From contig CAXIPT010000007.1 of the NCBI GenBank assembly GCA_964030475.1, positions 2,922,463-2,986,462 of the forward strand: DNA of 64,000 nucleotides, in the 5' to 3' direction. The notes beneath the pieces are model-generated. The model was not told the DNA's origin. It saw nothing but the letters and a program-made list of their open reading frames with translations, and searched no databases. The stretch's first letter is position 1; the number at the start of each line of letters is the position of its first letter. Positions 48,174 through 61,800 of the stretch are shown here, piece after piece. Source of the stretch: Tethya wilhelma. Lineage: Eukaryota > Porifera > Demospongiae > Tethyida > Tethyidae. The translations under genes and the position numbers were made by a program.

Positions 48174-48520
48174 GTTCACAAGTTTATTATTAAACCAGAA
48201 CACGTGGTTCGTACATAGCAAACAATTTTGACGACCCTTAGGTTTTGCCTAATCTACATACGTATACCCACAGTAGAAAATCAAGCTAGTGAAAAAAGAA
48301 CCTTGCATTTGGCACATATATATTATAGTAGTAAATACAAGCATGAATTATGTCTTGTAACAGCATATATCTCAGCTGTGGTAAACTATTATAGAAAGTG
48401 AATGACATGGTACAGTGCACGGTACATCTGCATGGAACCATACTAAAAGTATCCATACATACATCATATGTATCACAATTCTGTTGGCCAGGAAGTTTGA
48501 AACAGCCGTAGCTATGAGAG
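48174..48520. other. intergenic between the WD40 gene and eIF4H
   Basis: 347 bases between the stop of the upstream WD40 gene and the eIF4H start, both on the minus strand. This is the eIF4H promoter region. No TATA box was recognised. Confidence 0.45.
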
Positions 48521-51500
48521 TCACACTGCTGCAATTTTCATAAAGTACATATCATTTCCTGAAGCAACGACTGCTTCTCGTGTGGCTGAAATGACATCGA
48601 CAGAGTAAACTCCATCGGAAACATCAGATAGACTACCAAGAATCTGTGAAATGAAAAGTACCATAACAAGTTAGTAACCTCTTTCTCGATATTAGTGACT
48701 GTGTGAAAAGGCACACAAAGATGCTGTTATATGCAGGTGACATCAGCGAATAGATTCATTCTGTTCAATAGTGATTATAACCTTGCCAGTTTTCACATCA
48801 AGTAGCAGAGCAAGGTGCTCCTTGGAGCCTCCAACTAGAACATCATTACCAACCCAGCGGACTGCATACACCTGAAGTACATAATATAATCATTCATATA
48901 GCTTCATCCCTAGGCATTCTAGAAAGGGGAACAAGGCTAGAATATGAAATGTAGTCTATTGAGAATTATGTGCACGGGGATCTGCAAGAATTATTGAAGA
49001 TCTGGTACCTTTGTCTTTATCTCTGGTTCACACGTTGAAAGAAGTGTTCCAGACTTGAAATCCCACACCTAACGATATGGTACATACTCAAGCACTTAGA
49101 TAAGGGTACAATCTTAATACAGTGACATAAACAAGCACAAGAAGCACAATATTATGTCCATAATACAGGCAGGTCATGTATACTCTACCTGTACTGCATC
49201 ATGGTATCTCCAGGAGCCAGTCACAATGTTCATTGACAATGGGTGTATGTCCAGGCCATCTCCACAAATATGAGGCCCAGAAATCTTCCTACCGTCCAAC
49301 AAAGTACAGACGATAAATTTGATGCATCACGATAGCAATGTATTCACCTTACTGCATGTTCCTTTCCAGTATCCCAGATCTGTAGCAACAAGAACACAAC
49401 AACACATTATTATGTGGTACACACAATTGGAACAGTTAGCCTCTTTGAAATGTTTCAGTACTATATTTTGAAGAGTTTTCGTCATGTACAATATTATGGT
49501 TTTTCTCCTGAATGGCATGTCATAGACATATGCACAGGCTACTGAAGCAATACACATAGATATTAGACTTCTCAGTTTAAGAAGTTCAAAAACAGGAGGA
49601 AAATGACAAAAAAAAGCCTTGATGAAAACCATCTACAAAAGTTTTGCTTCACACAACTTTTCTAAACTACAGTTGCATACACTCTAACTACCTGAACAGT
49701 GTCATCCCAGCCTGCAGACAGGAGAGTGTGGGGATCAGAAGGATGATAGGCTAGAGCAAACACCCTACTCACATGACCATCCATCACACTGGCAGACAAA
49801 CTATATTTTGTAGAGGGGGGAAAAAAATACAAAATGAGGAAGATAAGAAGGGAGAAAAAATAGACACAGAGATATAAATATAAAGCTTAATGTTTAGGAC
49901 TCTTTTTTTAATTCTTGCCAAGAGTGTAGCAAAGGTACAGTCAACTAGCATGATGTTACAACAAAGACTTGTCAGGATAAAGTTGCTTGCTTGTACGTAT
50001 GCCTTTACCCTATTAGAGTAGTCTAAGAAGGGTTGTTGACTAAAGTATGTAAACCCATTTATTTGTTATGGTAAACAATCTCTGAGGATTAGTCTCTCTA
50101 CATTTTTTGTTTGTTTTTCTCTCTGTCAATAATGCTCTCCCAGTCTACTAAAGTCAAGCTGCTTGCTTACAATACAAAAATAGGCTAATTTGAAGTTAAT
50201 CACGTGTTAAGGTTTGATTACCTTGATTCCAAAGTCCTGATCAACCTGGTGGTAGCCATATCGTACAAACGAATCTTTCCATCCGACCCAGCAGTTGAGA
50301 ATGTCATAGCATCTGGTGCTACTGCTGCAGCTAGTGACTGGCAGCTTTCATTGATGCTGGACAAACACTGGCCTGTACTAACATGCCACTTGCACACCAG
50401 ACCTGTTGCATCTGTGCAAACAAAACACACCACATTTTTACCAAGTATATACTCTGATTAGACCATAGATATACAATGTCATGTTATTGTATACTATCTA
50501 TATCATCTATGTCATCTATGATAATACACAAAGCAACACAAATTATCTTCAGCCTTGTACCCAGGCTCTCTCCTTTGACCTGACTGCTCTCTTTCCTTAC
50601 ACTAACGGTAAGGAAAGAGAGCAGTGAGTGAAAGGTCAAATGGGACATGTGTACAAGGCTAAATAAATTATCTTGACTGACATACAGGAAGCAATAACAA
50701 TGCTCTCATGTCCAGATGCCTTTCTGTCCACAAATCTCACAGAGGTGACTGGAAGTTTCATGGAGTGGCCAGGGTGTAGCCGGTACACAGTTGCACCAGT
50801 AGAGCATTGGAAAATCTAAAAAAAATTTTAAAAAATAGATAAAATAGTAAAGAGAATAAGAAGAGTAAATCGACTAATAGAAATTCAACCATACATTAAT
50901 AGTTCCATCAGAAGTTCCAGCAGCAACTAGGGATCCATCTTGATTGAACTCACAACACATGATCGTAGAGTTTCCTGAGCTGAAAAAAACATTATTACCA
51001 ATGATCTGATACTCTAGCAATGGATGTACAATTTTCAACATCACATAATAATAATTATTGTGAAAAGTAGCTGTGCAAACATCACTCTCTGACTCTCTCA
51101 CCATGAATATTACAATAGGTTACTATAACATCCATGTTATTACATTCTGAAAAATAGGAAGGGAGAGAGTACTAGTCTGCTGTGCAAACTCACACAAATG
51201 CTGTAGCCAACAAAAAAAAAAATTAGCATGGCATAACAGAGGAAAAAAATTCTGACTACAGACAACAATGCTCATGTGATTTCACGTACTAGGCTCTCTC
51301 CCCATCTATTTTGAAAGTGGGTGTATGCGCACAACTTTTTGTGCGAAAGAGCCTGGGAATGAGGCTAGTAAATATGTACACCCAATTTTAGCTTATCAAC
51401 TTTCAATAGCAGAGAGCCTGGTAACCCAATTTTATGTATAAATTCGTTGCTATAGCAACAACAAACAGTTCCTCAACTGCATGTATGACTTCAGACTTCA

Positions 51501-51546
51501 CTTCCAATCCAGATGAGTACACACTAACCATGCTCCAACTCACCAT
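48521..51546 (-). CDS. WD40-repeat protein of unassigned subfamily (10 exons)
   Basis: Exons on the minus strand: 51546-51426, 50974-50895, 50815-50686, 50411-50222, 49800-49692, 49379-49348, 49288-49189, 49068-49009, 48871-48782, 48643-48521; in frame, 344 aa. Successive blades are visible: 'AAGTSDGTIN', 'LVCKWHVSTG', 'AGSDGKIRLYDMATTRLI', 'LLSAGWDDTVQIWDTGK', 'IVTGSWRYHDAVQVWDFKSG' and 'LVGGSKEHLALLLDVKTG'. About seven repeats make one propeller and nothing else, so it is probably a cytosolic scaffold. A segment 'SGPHICGDGLDIHPLSMN' between blades looks distinctive. I do not recognise the orthologue. Its start faces UBE3B, 223 bases away. Confidence 0.88.
50551..50662. repeat. foldback element, 'acccaggctctctc' family, in a WD40-gene intron
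   Basis: agccttgtacccaggctctctc at the left; ggtcaaatgggacatgtgtacaaggct at the right. The inner part also contains a perfect ttaccgttagtg/cactaacggtaa-type foldback. Confidence 0.8.
51285..51368. repeat. foldback repeat in first WD40-gene intron
   Basis: cgtactaggctctctccc and gcctgggaatgaggctag surround a smaller gcgcacaactttttgtgcg hairpin; a diverged member of the dispersed family. Confidence 0.65.
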
Positions 51547-51769
51547 TTTGATTTAACCTGAAGCAAGTTAACTCTAGCACCGTTCATTACAGCAGAGAAT
51601 CCAGGACTTGAAGGTACATGAAACTCGAGAGAAATGGAAATGGGCGCCTTCGGGCATGTACCTTGAACTTTAACCTCGACTGGACACGGTCAGAGGTCAG
51701 AAAGGGCGCCCACCAGTCTGTACTTTAAACTTTGACCTTGGTTGGCCCACTAAACGACAAAGGAAAGAC
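51547..51769. promoter_or_regulatory. putative bidirectional promoter, WD40 gene / UBE3B
   Basis: The two ATG codons diverge with only 223 bases between them. The interval contains two similar halves around gggcgcc (tgggcgccttcgggcatgtacctt and aagggcgcccaccagtctgtactt), each followed by 'actttgacctc/tgg'. No TATA box. The head-to-head layout suggests shared control; this is inference. Confidence 0.55.
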
Positions 51770-52779
51770 ATGGAAACAAAACAAGAGTTTTTGAAGAAGA
51801 CTAGAGATGAAAGAGAGCGGCGCCTATCTCAGAGAAAGAGGGATGCTGCAGCAAGAGTTGTTCAAGTAAGCTGACCTCAGTAGGCTTATGTGGCTCATGA
51901 AAAATTATTTATTTTATGTACAGTGAGTCAGACTATACCAATTTATTAACTGTACTCAAGATAGACAAGCCCAGCTGAGCTTGACTGGAGTCATGGTCGC
52001 TTCAACACATCATAGTCTAACTGTAATAGCTGTCTTGTTTCCTTTTGCCCTGTCCAACTGTTGTCTGGCTAGCTATGAGTGTGTTGTCAGTGAGCCTGAG
52101 TTTGGTGAACTCCTATGTCTGGAATTCCCAACTTTTAGCCACACTTCATATACACTGTTGGGTGTTTTTCTAGTTACTAGCCCTCAAATACCTTAGGCTT
52201 GAAACTAGTCAGTTTCCATCCTCAAAATGTACTTCCTTGAGTAGTACAGTACCTAGAGAATCCTACATTTTTTCTGAAGACACTTGTATAAACGCTAGTG
52301 CTGAAAGCAGGGAAATGCCTGCTTTTATTAGAATTGCCATTTGAGAAACTATTATTTCACCCATACATGCACAATTTATAGAGATTTATACGCAATGTTA
52401 CGGGAAAGCTTCATGTCAAAAAGTTGATCAGGTTAGCATTTTTCTTTGGCTATAAAAATCGTTTTATTCTAGCGTTTGTTTTATGCAGGGGAGAAATTGA
52501 CAGTAATCTTTCTCAGTCAAAGATTACCGGTAAGCTATCTGACTCCTGCAAACCTGTATGCTACTTACTGTCAGTGCATTTTATGTGAACATTATTTTTT
52601 TGTTCATTAAATATGTAGGTTTGGAACTCTTTGCTTGTGGCCAAAAGCTACTCTTTGTTTACAAGTCAGATGTAGATTCTGAGGTATATATGTACAACAA
52701 GACCAGTTTTTCCCCTGTGTTTCTATACAGTTTGTAGCTTCACTTACAATACCTGCGTATGCTGCTTCATACAGATGCA

Positions 52780-52824
<45 letters not shown>

Positions 52825-55800
52825 CAATGTATACTGTTTGTGACCCTGACATGATGACATACACTTAACTTCAGAGATTCAACATTTTCTGTCAAGTTTT
52901 GCTGGATAACATGGAGAAACCTAGTGTCAAGGTGATTGTATATAATATCTTTATAATATTATTATAACCTTTAGCAGTCTTGACTGAATATCTTTGAAGT
53001 GATAAGACGTGATTGCCTTATTCAAGTATTGCAACTCAATGTCTGATCACTGTGTACATTATTACATAGGGTTGGTATGTTACTGTGTCCTTGAACAAGA
53101 CGTTTGCTGTTGGATGGATTCTGCAAATGAAAAAGATCTTGGTAATGTGCTGTGAAAATTTGAAAGGACTGAAGGTGTGTTGCTGACGTTCTGATATTGC
53201 CTATCAAAGGTTAAGTGTGTCATTTTTATCCATGTAGCCTGGGCTTCCAAGAGACAGCAAGCTGCTTAACCTGTACATGAATATGGTAATTATCATAATA
53301 CTATAATAGTATACAGAAACGTACCTAATGTTCGACCCTTTTCACTGTACTGTAGGTGGTTCTGTTTACTGACTACACCTTATGGAAGTTTACTTCCAAG
53401 GCAGGTAGGTCTATTCTTGGCTATACTACATATGGTAGAACTTAATCATGAAGGTGAATGTCTACTGTATACATGGAAATATTGGTGAACATATACATGT
53501 ATAACTACCATAATCATTATGTATTGGCAGCTAATACATGTATATGGTTATGCTTTTGTGTTGCAATAATTTTGCTCACAGTTTCTGTGCCAAGTACCTA
53601 ATCACCAAGTTTATCAATATTTCCACGTTTATTACTCTTCTGCCTTAGGTGATGCAATGAAGCCTACACTACAGATGCTCTGTGCAAAGTTTATCGAACA
53701 TTTGGTGGCTAATGGTTTCTTCCAAATTATGCATGTAAGTGTATAAACTCTCACCCTAGTCCCAGGCATTGACAATGACGTTGTATGACTCATGATGTTG
53801 TATGTTGCACTCCTCTTCCTCACATACACTACAGGAAGTTCTTATTAGTGCCATCGCATCACCTAACCTGAGGATTCCTGGACACACATTCTCTGCAGCT
53901 ACTGGTATCAGGTATACACACATACTGCTGTAAGACCAGTTGGTAGCTTTGTACAGATCATTTTGAGGCCTCCCTTGTATACTATTGTCCATAATTGTTT
54001 ATTGCCTTGACCATCTTTACCGGACTCATGTATGGTAAGGCATCAACACTGAACTCAGTGGGCCTGGGAATGAGGCTACCATTGATAGTAGCTAACCGAT
54101 TGGTACTTCATTTAATATTCAAAACAGCAATCAAACTTTGTAAAGAAAAACTTACAATGATGATCCATTCTTTTCCATTTAGGCAATTGGCACTGTGCAA
54201 CTTTCCGTCAGCTATGTTGGTGTTGTTTGCAAGATTCATTCTCTCTGTTCCTGCATGTGTCATGTACCTCCAACAACATGCCCCTGAGGTGTGTCTAGCA
54301 GACTACTGCCATTTCTTGTCCAAGATTGGAGCATTTGTTTGTGCTCTCATTTCAGACAATAAGTCAACTCCAGAAGGTGAACTTCACATGTCGTCTTATT
54401 GAGGCTCTACAGGCAAACTTGAAGAGTTTGTCTACCATTTCTCCAAATACAGCACTCTGTATTCTTGGTGAGAAACATGCAAATTTAGAATAATCATGAA
54501 TGAATCAAGAACTGGTTATTTAACATTCAATCAAAAGTCATACATGTTATGTAATTTGTGTACAGGTAATGTTCTCCAGTTAAGTACCATTGAGATGAAG
54601 GTCTGTACATGTCATATAAAGTAGTTAGTTTCCATGACATACAATTTCGATCCTAGCATACCACTCCCAAAAAATTCTATAGGTTGTTACTGAGAACAAG
54701 TTGGCTGACTCTTTGTCGGTACGTAATGCTTCATTGTGTGCAAGGTTCTTAATGTTACATAATACTCTATTGTTACAAGATATTGCCCAGTACAGACTGT
54801 CATAACTGAACTTGTCAAGTACTGTGATAGTAAAAGCATGAGTAACAAAGGTGCAGTTTCTTCGTGGCACCCTTTCTTTGGCTGGACAAATGACAAATTC
54901 GACAGAAAGTGAGTGCCAAATTACAGATTTATTTATGTCATTACTGTTCACCATATCTGTTCTTACTCCCAACTACTCAGGATGCTTGATTCACTGGGCC
55001 ATGTTAGAGTTCAGCTCCAGTGCTTGTGGAACAGACAATTTGTGGAATATATCTTCACTCCAATACTAGCACTTACACCGGCAAACTTACCAAGTGTGAA
55101 ACGTATGTGGTTTGTATATTAACATTTACTATGTGCATATGTAAGTTATACCAATACCTGTATTGAGCATCAAATTAACCTCCTGTAGGTAAAACACGAT
55201 TTTCGTTGTTTAAGAAGGCAGTGGTGTCTGTGAATATTGACAGTGCTACATTGGAGAAGGCCAGTAAGATATGTCAGATGTACGACCAATGCATCAAGAA
55301 CATGAACCAGATATCATCCGACGTGCTCATTGGCCTTGGCTGCAATGGTGGCCTGGTTAGCAAGATGTGGCACTTCATATGGCTCTACGTGGGCCTGGAC
55401 GAGGACAAAATCATGCGTTTAATGTGTTCTACTAGTACCGTCCACCCGATATGTTCTGTACTCAGACTATGCTGTGAAGCTTCACAGTATCTTTTAGCGT
55501 AAGTACTGTAAACATAACGCAAATGTTTGTGCCTGAGTATCATGTGTCTGTGTACATGATATATAGCACTCTGGATGATGAGGAACTCTATGTTCAAGAA
55601 CTGCACTTTTCAAGAGCTGAATTGGAGGAAATCTCTACATTTCTAAATAAACTTGTCTTCAAAATGATAATGGAATCACAAACGGACTCTTCTACCATAT
55701 TCACTCAGTGCCATGCCCTACTAGTCCTGCTTTACAATAGAAATGTTAGAAGACCATTTTGCGATCATGATCGTTGGTTTATAAAGTGAGCATCTGTGCC

Positions 55801-58800
55801 TTTTCAGTCTATTTAAGGATTTCGTTAGGGTGTTGTTTTTGTTTGTTTGTTTTTATCATAATGATAGGAATTTCAAGGTTTCAATGTTTATGAGTGAGCT
55901 TAATTCTGGGAAACCACGAGCCCGTAAACTGCTGTACTTCATACCACATGTCATACCCCACAGACAGGTATATATACTTAGTTCACTTAACATCAATCGC
56001 ATCTCTACATAGAGTCTTAGAATATCAGCTCTAGATGTTCCTTCCTATAAATTTGGGAGAGTATCAATCAATCAATAACTATTGTTTTATTCTTTATTCT
56101 TCCAGCGTGTTCAGCACTTCCATCATGAAGTGAATGAAGACAAGGCAAGACTTGGCATCTCCAACTCAAGCTCTCATCGTAGCCCTGCAACTTACATCAC
56201 TATTCGTAGAGGTCATGTGCTGGAGAATGGATATGTCCAACTCTCTGAACTTCCTGTCAACTGCTTGAAAGGAATTATACGAGTCAAATTTGTTAATGAG
56301 CAGGTATAGAAACATGCACTATATGCTGTATGTATCTGCCTGGGCTTGACAACAACCATGACTTGTTGACTTGAATTCACTCCTCTCTCACACAGGGGCT
56401 GGAAGAGGCTGGCATTGATGAGACTGGTGTATTCAAGGAGTTCCTGGAAGAAGTAATCAAGAAAGCTTTCGACCCATCACTAAACTTGTTCAAGGTATGT
56501 ACTGTCTTGTTGGTAACCTTTATCACCAGATTGTATTGTAGTGTTTTGTGTACAGTGTAGTTCATGATCTAGCAGTAATGTTGTTTTGGTTTGTTTCTAG
56601 GTTAATAGCCAAGGTCACCTGTATCCATCAACAACTAGCTACATACATGACAACCATCTGTCATTGTTTGAGTTTGTTGGGACAATGCTTGGTAAAGCAG
56701 TGTATGAGGTAACTGAGACTATGTTTGTACCTTTGTATGCTTACATACAATAATGTTATTTTATTACAGGGTGTTGTTGTGGATGTTCCATTTGCTCCTT
56801 TCTTTTTGAGCCAAATGTTGGAGCATCACTACTCAGCATTCTATAGCTGTCTAGATGAACTTCCATCAATGGATCCAGAACTCTACAAGTCTCTCTGCTC
56901 TATAAAGGTAAGTTGTGCATCTTGTTTTTGCCATATAATGAAATTTAAACTTTGAAATATATAATGAAATGATGTATGGTATTCAAAGAAAATATTGAAG
57001 TGATAATTTTTACAAGTGCTGCAGCGTAGCCTCATACCCAGCCTTACCGTTAGTGTAAGTGAGAGCCTGGGTTACTAGGCTAGGTACGAAGCTATTGCAG
57101 AGTGCCTTAGAGCAAGACCTGTATAGTTTTGTATAAGTTAATTTATGCTAAGCAAACTCTGTCAGTGGTGTTAGAGCTGCTTACAAGTTTGAAAGTTTAC
57201 CAGTATGATTATTACATATTCTGTATTGTACATATCATGTTAGTCTCTCAGTTCTATTCTTACGATTGGTATTGTTGTCCTAGCATTATGAAGGTGATAT
57301 GAGTGATCTTTGCCTGACATTTTCTTGGGATGAGGACTTTATGGGCAAGGTACTACCTAGACATTAAATTTGTCTTATGTACATAGTATTCACAATGCAG
57401 ATGATTACCCAAGAACTGATTCCTGGAGGTGCAAGCATAGCTGTCGACAATGACAACAGGTGAAGTTATTGTGATTGTGAAATCTATTCATGTTTACTTT
57501 TGCTGTCATTTTCTTGCTATCAATTGACCGTGCATCAACCAATTTTAATGTTTTATGTACCATTAAACACCTAATTTCACACAGAAGATATTAGTAGGTA
57601 ACTACCCTTTACCAGACAGAATTTCTGCATGTGTCCTATACAGTGTACAATGACTGTATAACATCTGGGGCTCAAGTAAACGTGAATAGATTTTAGTAAT
57701 TGTATATCGTTATGTTCATGATCGTATTAATTATGGATGATTTTACATGTACTGTATATGAAACATAGGATTAACTATGTGCATAGAATGGCACACTTTA
57801 GAATGAACACACAGCTGCAGAAGCAGTCGGCTGCATTCATCAGAGGATTTCATTCCATCATAAATAAACAATGGATATCTTGCTTTTCACCCCAAGAGTT
57901 GCAAAGGTTGATATCTGGAGACAATGTAGAGTTGGATGTGGATGATTTGAGGTACTGTATAGCAAATATTTCACAATCTTTGAGAAGATTTTGAAATGAT
58001 GCTCTCATTTTAGGAAACATTGTCAGTACTACGGAGGATACCATGACAAGCACAAGGTTGTAGGCTGGCTGTGGGAAATTCTAAAACAGGATTTTAATGC
58101 TGAAGACAAGGCAGCCTTTTTGAAGGTACTTAAAAGAGACTATCATGTTGTACTGTGGCTGAAATTCCCAAAAATGGTTTTGAAATTGAGTATCAAGAGT
58201 ATTTCAGTCACTATAATTATATGTATGCACGTACATGTACATAGACTTAGACTTCTGTTGATAATCTTTGAATCGAGTCTTGCCTAAACAAAGTACATGC
58301 ATTCATTGTTGTTTACTTTTTCTTTGGTTTTGTTCATTTTAGTTTGTGACAAGCTGTTCAAAGCCTCCTCTACTGGGATTTGAACACCTAGAGCCTCCTT
58401 TTTCTATTCGTTGTGTGCAAGTTGCAGAAGATGAGGTATATATATGTACCGCTATAGTGTTGTATTGATAATGAGGGGTTCCACTAGGATTGTAGTAACT
58501 GTTGGGTGGGTGGGAAAGAGAAACACCCAATACTGGTGATCACATCTAGTTCTGGGCCGTGCACTGACTTCTCGAAAATGATTTTAGGCAATCATCTATG
58601 TTCTTGTCATTGAACAAAAATGTTATAGTTTGTCTAGAATTAGCAATGAGTTGCTTGTATAGTTATCTAAATTGATAAGATTTCCCTCATTATTGTTTGT
58701 GTAAGGAACATGCACCGAATAGGTTACATGGTTAGCGTTTATGTGATTTCAGCAACTAAATGGGTACTGTAGATCAGGAAATATTTATTTTTGCCGTGAA

Positions 58801-61800
58801 AATTTAAACATATAATTATATGGCTGCAGTCTTTACTGAATCAGTTGAAATGGCTAAAATTAAACAAGAGCAAATTTTTAGCGGCATATGTAATTTCCGT
58901 CACTCGAGTTATAATTAAAGTGGTGACAATTTTGTAGCAGTGAAGATTTCCCAATCTAAAATACATGTGGGTTAGCTGCAACAACCATGCATTGCATAAA
59001 CTTGAATATGTATAATATAAGTATAATTATTGTTGTAGTAGATATAAATATTGTGCACATCAAATTTTCTAAGAGAAGTCTGATTGGCCCTATTTTTTAT
59101 AACCAAAGTTTAGAATGAGTGTATGTGGAAAGTCATGTGACAATGGTACAATAAGTGTGCTGTTATTAAAAGTTAATTACCAAAAAAAAATGCATCCTTT
59201 TGTGTGCTGGTTCAATTATTTAATATTCATTGAGCTAGATCAAACTGCCACAAAGCTGTTATTCACTCTTTGTAGATTTTTCTTCCCATTTGACTAATGG
59301 TGTACGTGTAAGTTTGCTCACGTCAATAATCATTTCACTGACCTCTAACTGGTGACCACTTGACTGTTGATCTACTGAAACAATGGGTTCATATTCAGGA
59401 TCACCTGTTCTCCTTTTCTGCCTTATGTTCATGATTATTTCCTTTAGTTCTGCTCCTCTTCTGCCAAACCCAACCTGTTTGTAAGTGTGGTACCCACAGA
59501 TAACGATGAATGATGCAAATGCAATAGCTGTAGATGTATAGGTTAAGATCATTGGATCTTCATTTTGTGGAACCTTGAGTTTGTAAAGAGTAGCTGCTGA
59601 CACCACTCCAATGTTCAATAGGAAAGAGATTTCAATGAAGTTTACTAGTTTTCTTTTGTACACTCCTCCAGTCATGGAGAAGTAAGCCAGTAAACAGAGG
59701 ACTGTTAGCACAATGGTAAGTAGATTTATTGATGGATCGCCAAAAACGTTCAGTGAGAAAACAAGAAATAAGAAAGCTCGCACAACTAGTAGTAGTCCAG
59801 TCCAGTAGCGATGCTTGTCTTTGTAAGGTCCAGTGTAAGCATCGAACACAGGCTTGAATTTGTAAACCCAGGAGAGAATTCTATACTGTGTTTTCCTCTG
59901 TAACCATTGGATGGTGACCAACACTGTTGTGAATGGGATGCACAGAAAGATCACACAAAATAGCAAGGCTGCTAGGAATAATGGTATATGTTTTCCTTTC
60001 AGGTAGTCAATGTTTCCGTCATATAGCCAAATTCTCCTCACATAACCATCAGGATAAACGAGTGTAGTAAATTGAAATACTGTTATGATAGTTCGAAGCA
60101 ACTTTGAGTATGATAATAGAAATAGTGTTGCTAAGACTTGGACAGCATTGTTCAATCTCCCTACAAGTCTACCAAGAGTTATGAAACGTCGGCTGAGTAG
60201 AATGATGGCTAGCACAATGAACCAGATGTAAAGAGGAAAAGCAAACTGAAGCCATGTTTTAGTGTAGCCATCAAGACCGTTGTAAAAGCACATTTCAATG
60301 CCCAGATCTAAGTTGAGCCAGGCTATAAACCAGCTGAGGAATGAGTTGGATGTTTTTGAAGTGAAAAATATCGATTGGTTGGCTCGAACAATGTTGGCAT
60401 AGAATATCAGACCATTTATTGTTCCGCTTGCAACTGTCAGATTCAAAGTCATCAATAATCCTACCAGAGCTAAACCCGCTACAATAAAGATTGGTATGAC
60501 TAGGAATATCCAGTAATTGCTACATTGCTTGCACTTTGTCGATCCTAACACTTGACTAGAATTCTTGTAGCATGCCCCACAAAGGATTCCTGATCGATTG
60601 AATTCACATTGATCATCAGGGTGCTCTAAGTTTAGTGGGAGTATCGAATCAGGTTTACAGTAGTCGAATGGACAATGGTCATGTACAATGACACCCGGTT
60701 CATCCATTACTGTGTGTTCTAATGTTGCATTGACCCATTTTGGGTAAGGTCGATAAATTTCCACAAAGCCAGTTGTATCACACGTTATGTTAGATTGTAA
60801 GAGTTTGGGTTGACAGTCACATCGATATGCAGTCTGGTTGAAGGTGTAACCCAAGGAACAGTTTTTGATGTCAAATGAGATAGTCAAGTCTTGGAAAAGT
60901 ACAGTGTTGTTTTTGTGTTTAAGTACTAATCGCTTCAAATTTGTGTCATAATCGTTGTTCAGATCAGCATAGCTCACTGTCAGTTTCAGTGTTTTCATTT
61001 GAACTGATGAAAGATACGTGTCATATGTTAAAGTTGTGCAGTGATTGTGAACAAGTTGTAAATATTGCTCACCACGTTTTTCCTTCCATGAAAACTCACT
61101 CTTGTCAAATTCTGCTTGTACAACGAATGCAACAGCTCCGGACTCTAGTCCAGCAGCAACTACATCAATTTCAAACTTTTGGTTAGGGAATAGCATAGCT
61201 CTGTGGTGTGTGATATTACATTGTGGTATGTCATTCTCACAAATGCACACCCTGGTGGGGTCTGATGCCACTATGGACACATCATTAGGTGTTGTCTCAA
61301 TGTACATGTACTCCTGGCCACAACCTTTAAGGAGACCATTGTCATGTAGAGATAGAATTGATGCTACACTTCCATATACTATGCTACCGCCAACCATTGC
61401 ACTATTGTTTACAAAGTACCATTGTATAGGGTATTCTCCAATACAAATTCTATTGTGATGTGATGTGTATATTGCTCCACCTCTGAGACCAGTGTTTTGT
61501 AAGAAACTAATGACAGGTGATCCATTCATAGCCAACAGTTTCACGTTTAGTCCAAGCTCCAAAGCTCCTCCATCAGTGCCATTGTTTTCTATAAACTCAA
61601 TTGATACATTACCCTTGAATGTGATCTGCACATCTTCAAGTAGCAGTCCTCCACTCCCTTGTGCTGTATTGTTTAGAAAGTACATATGGGAGTTGTCCAT
61701 CATTGTGACATTTACTTCATTCAAACTCATGGTTGGTTCACAGAAGTCGGAATTCTCAATGCACTGACTATTATTGAGATTGTTGTTTCTAAAGTCAAGC

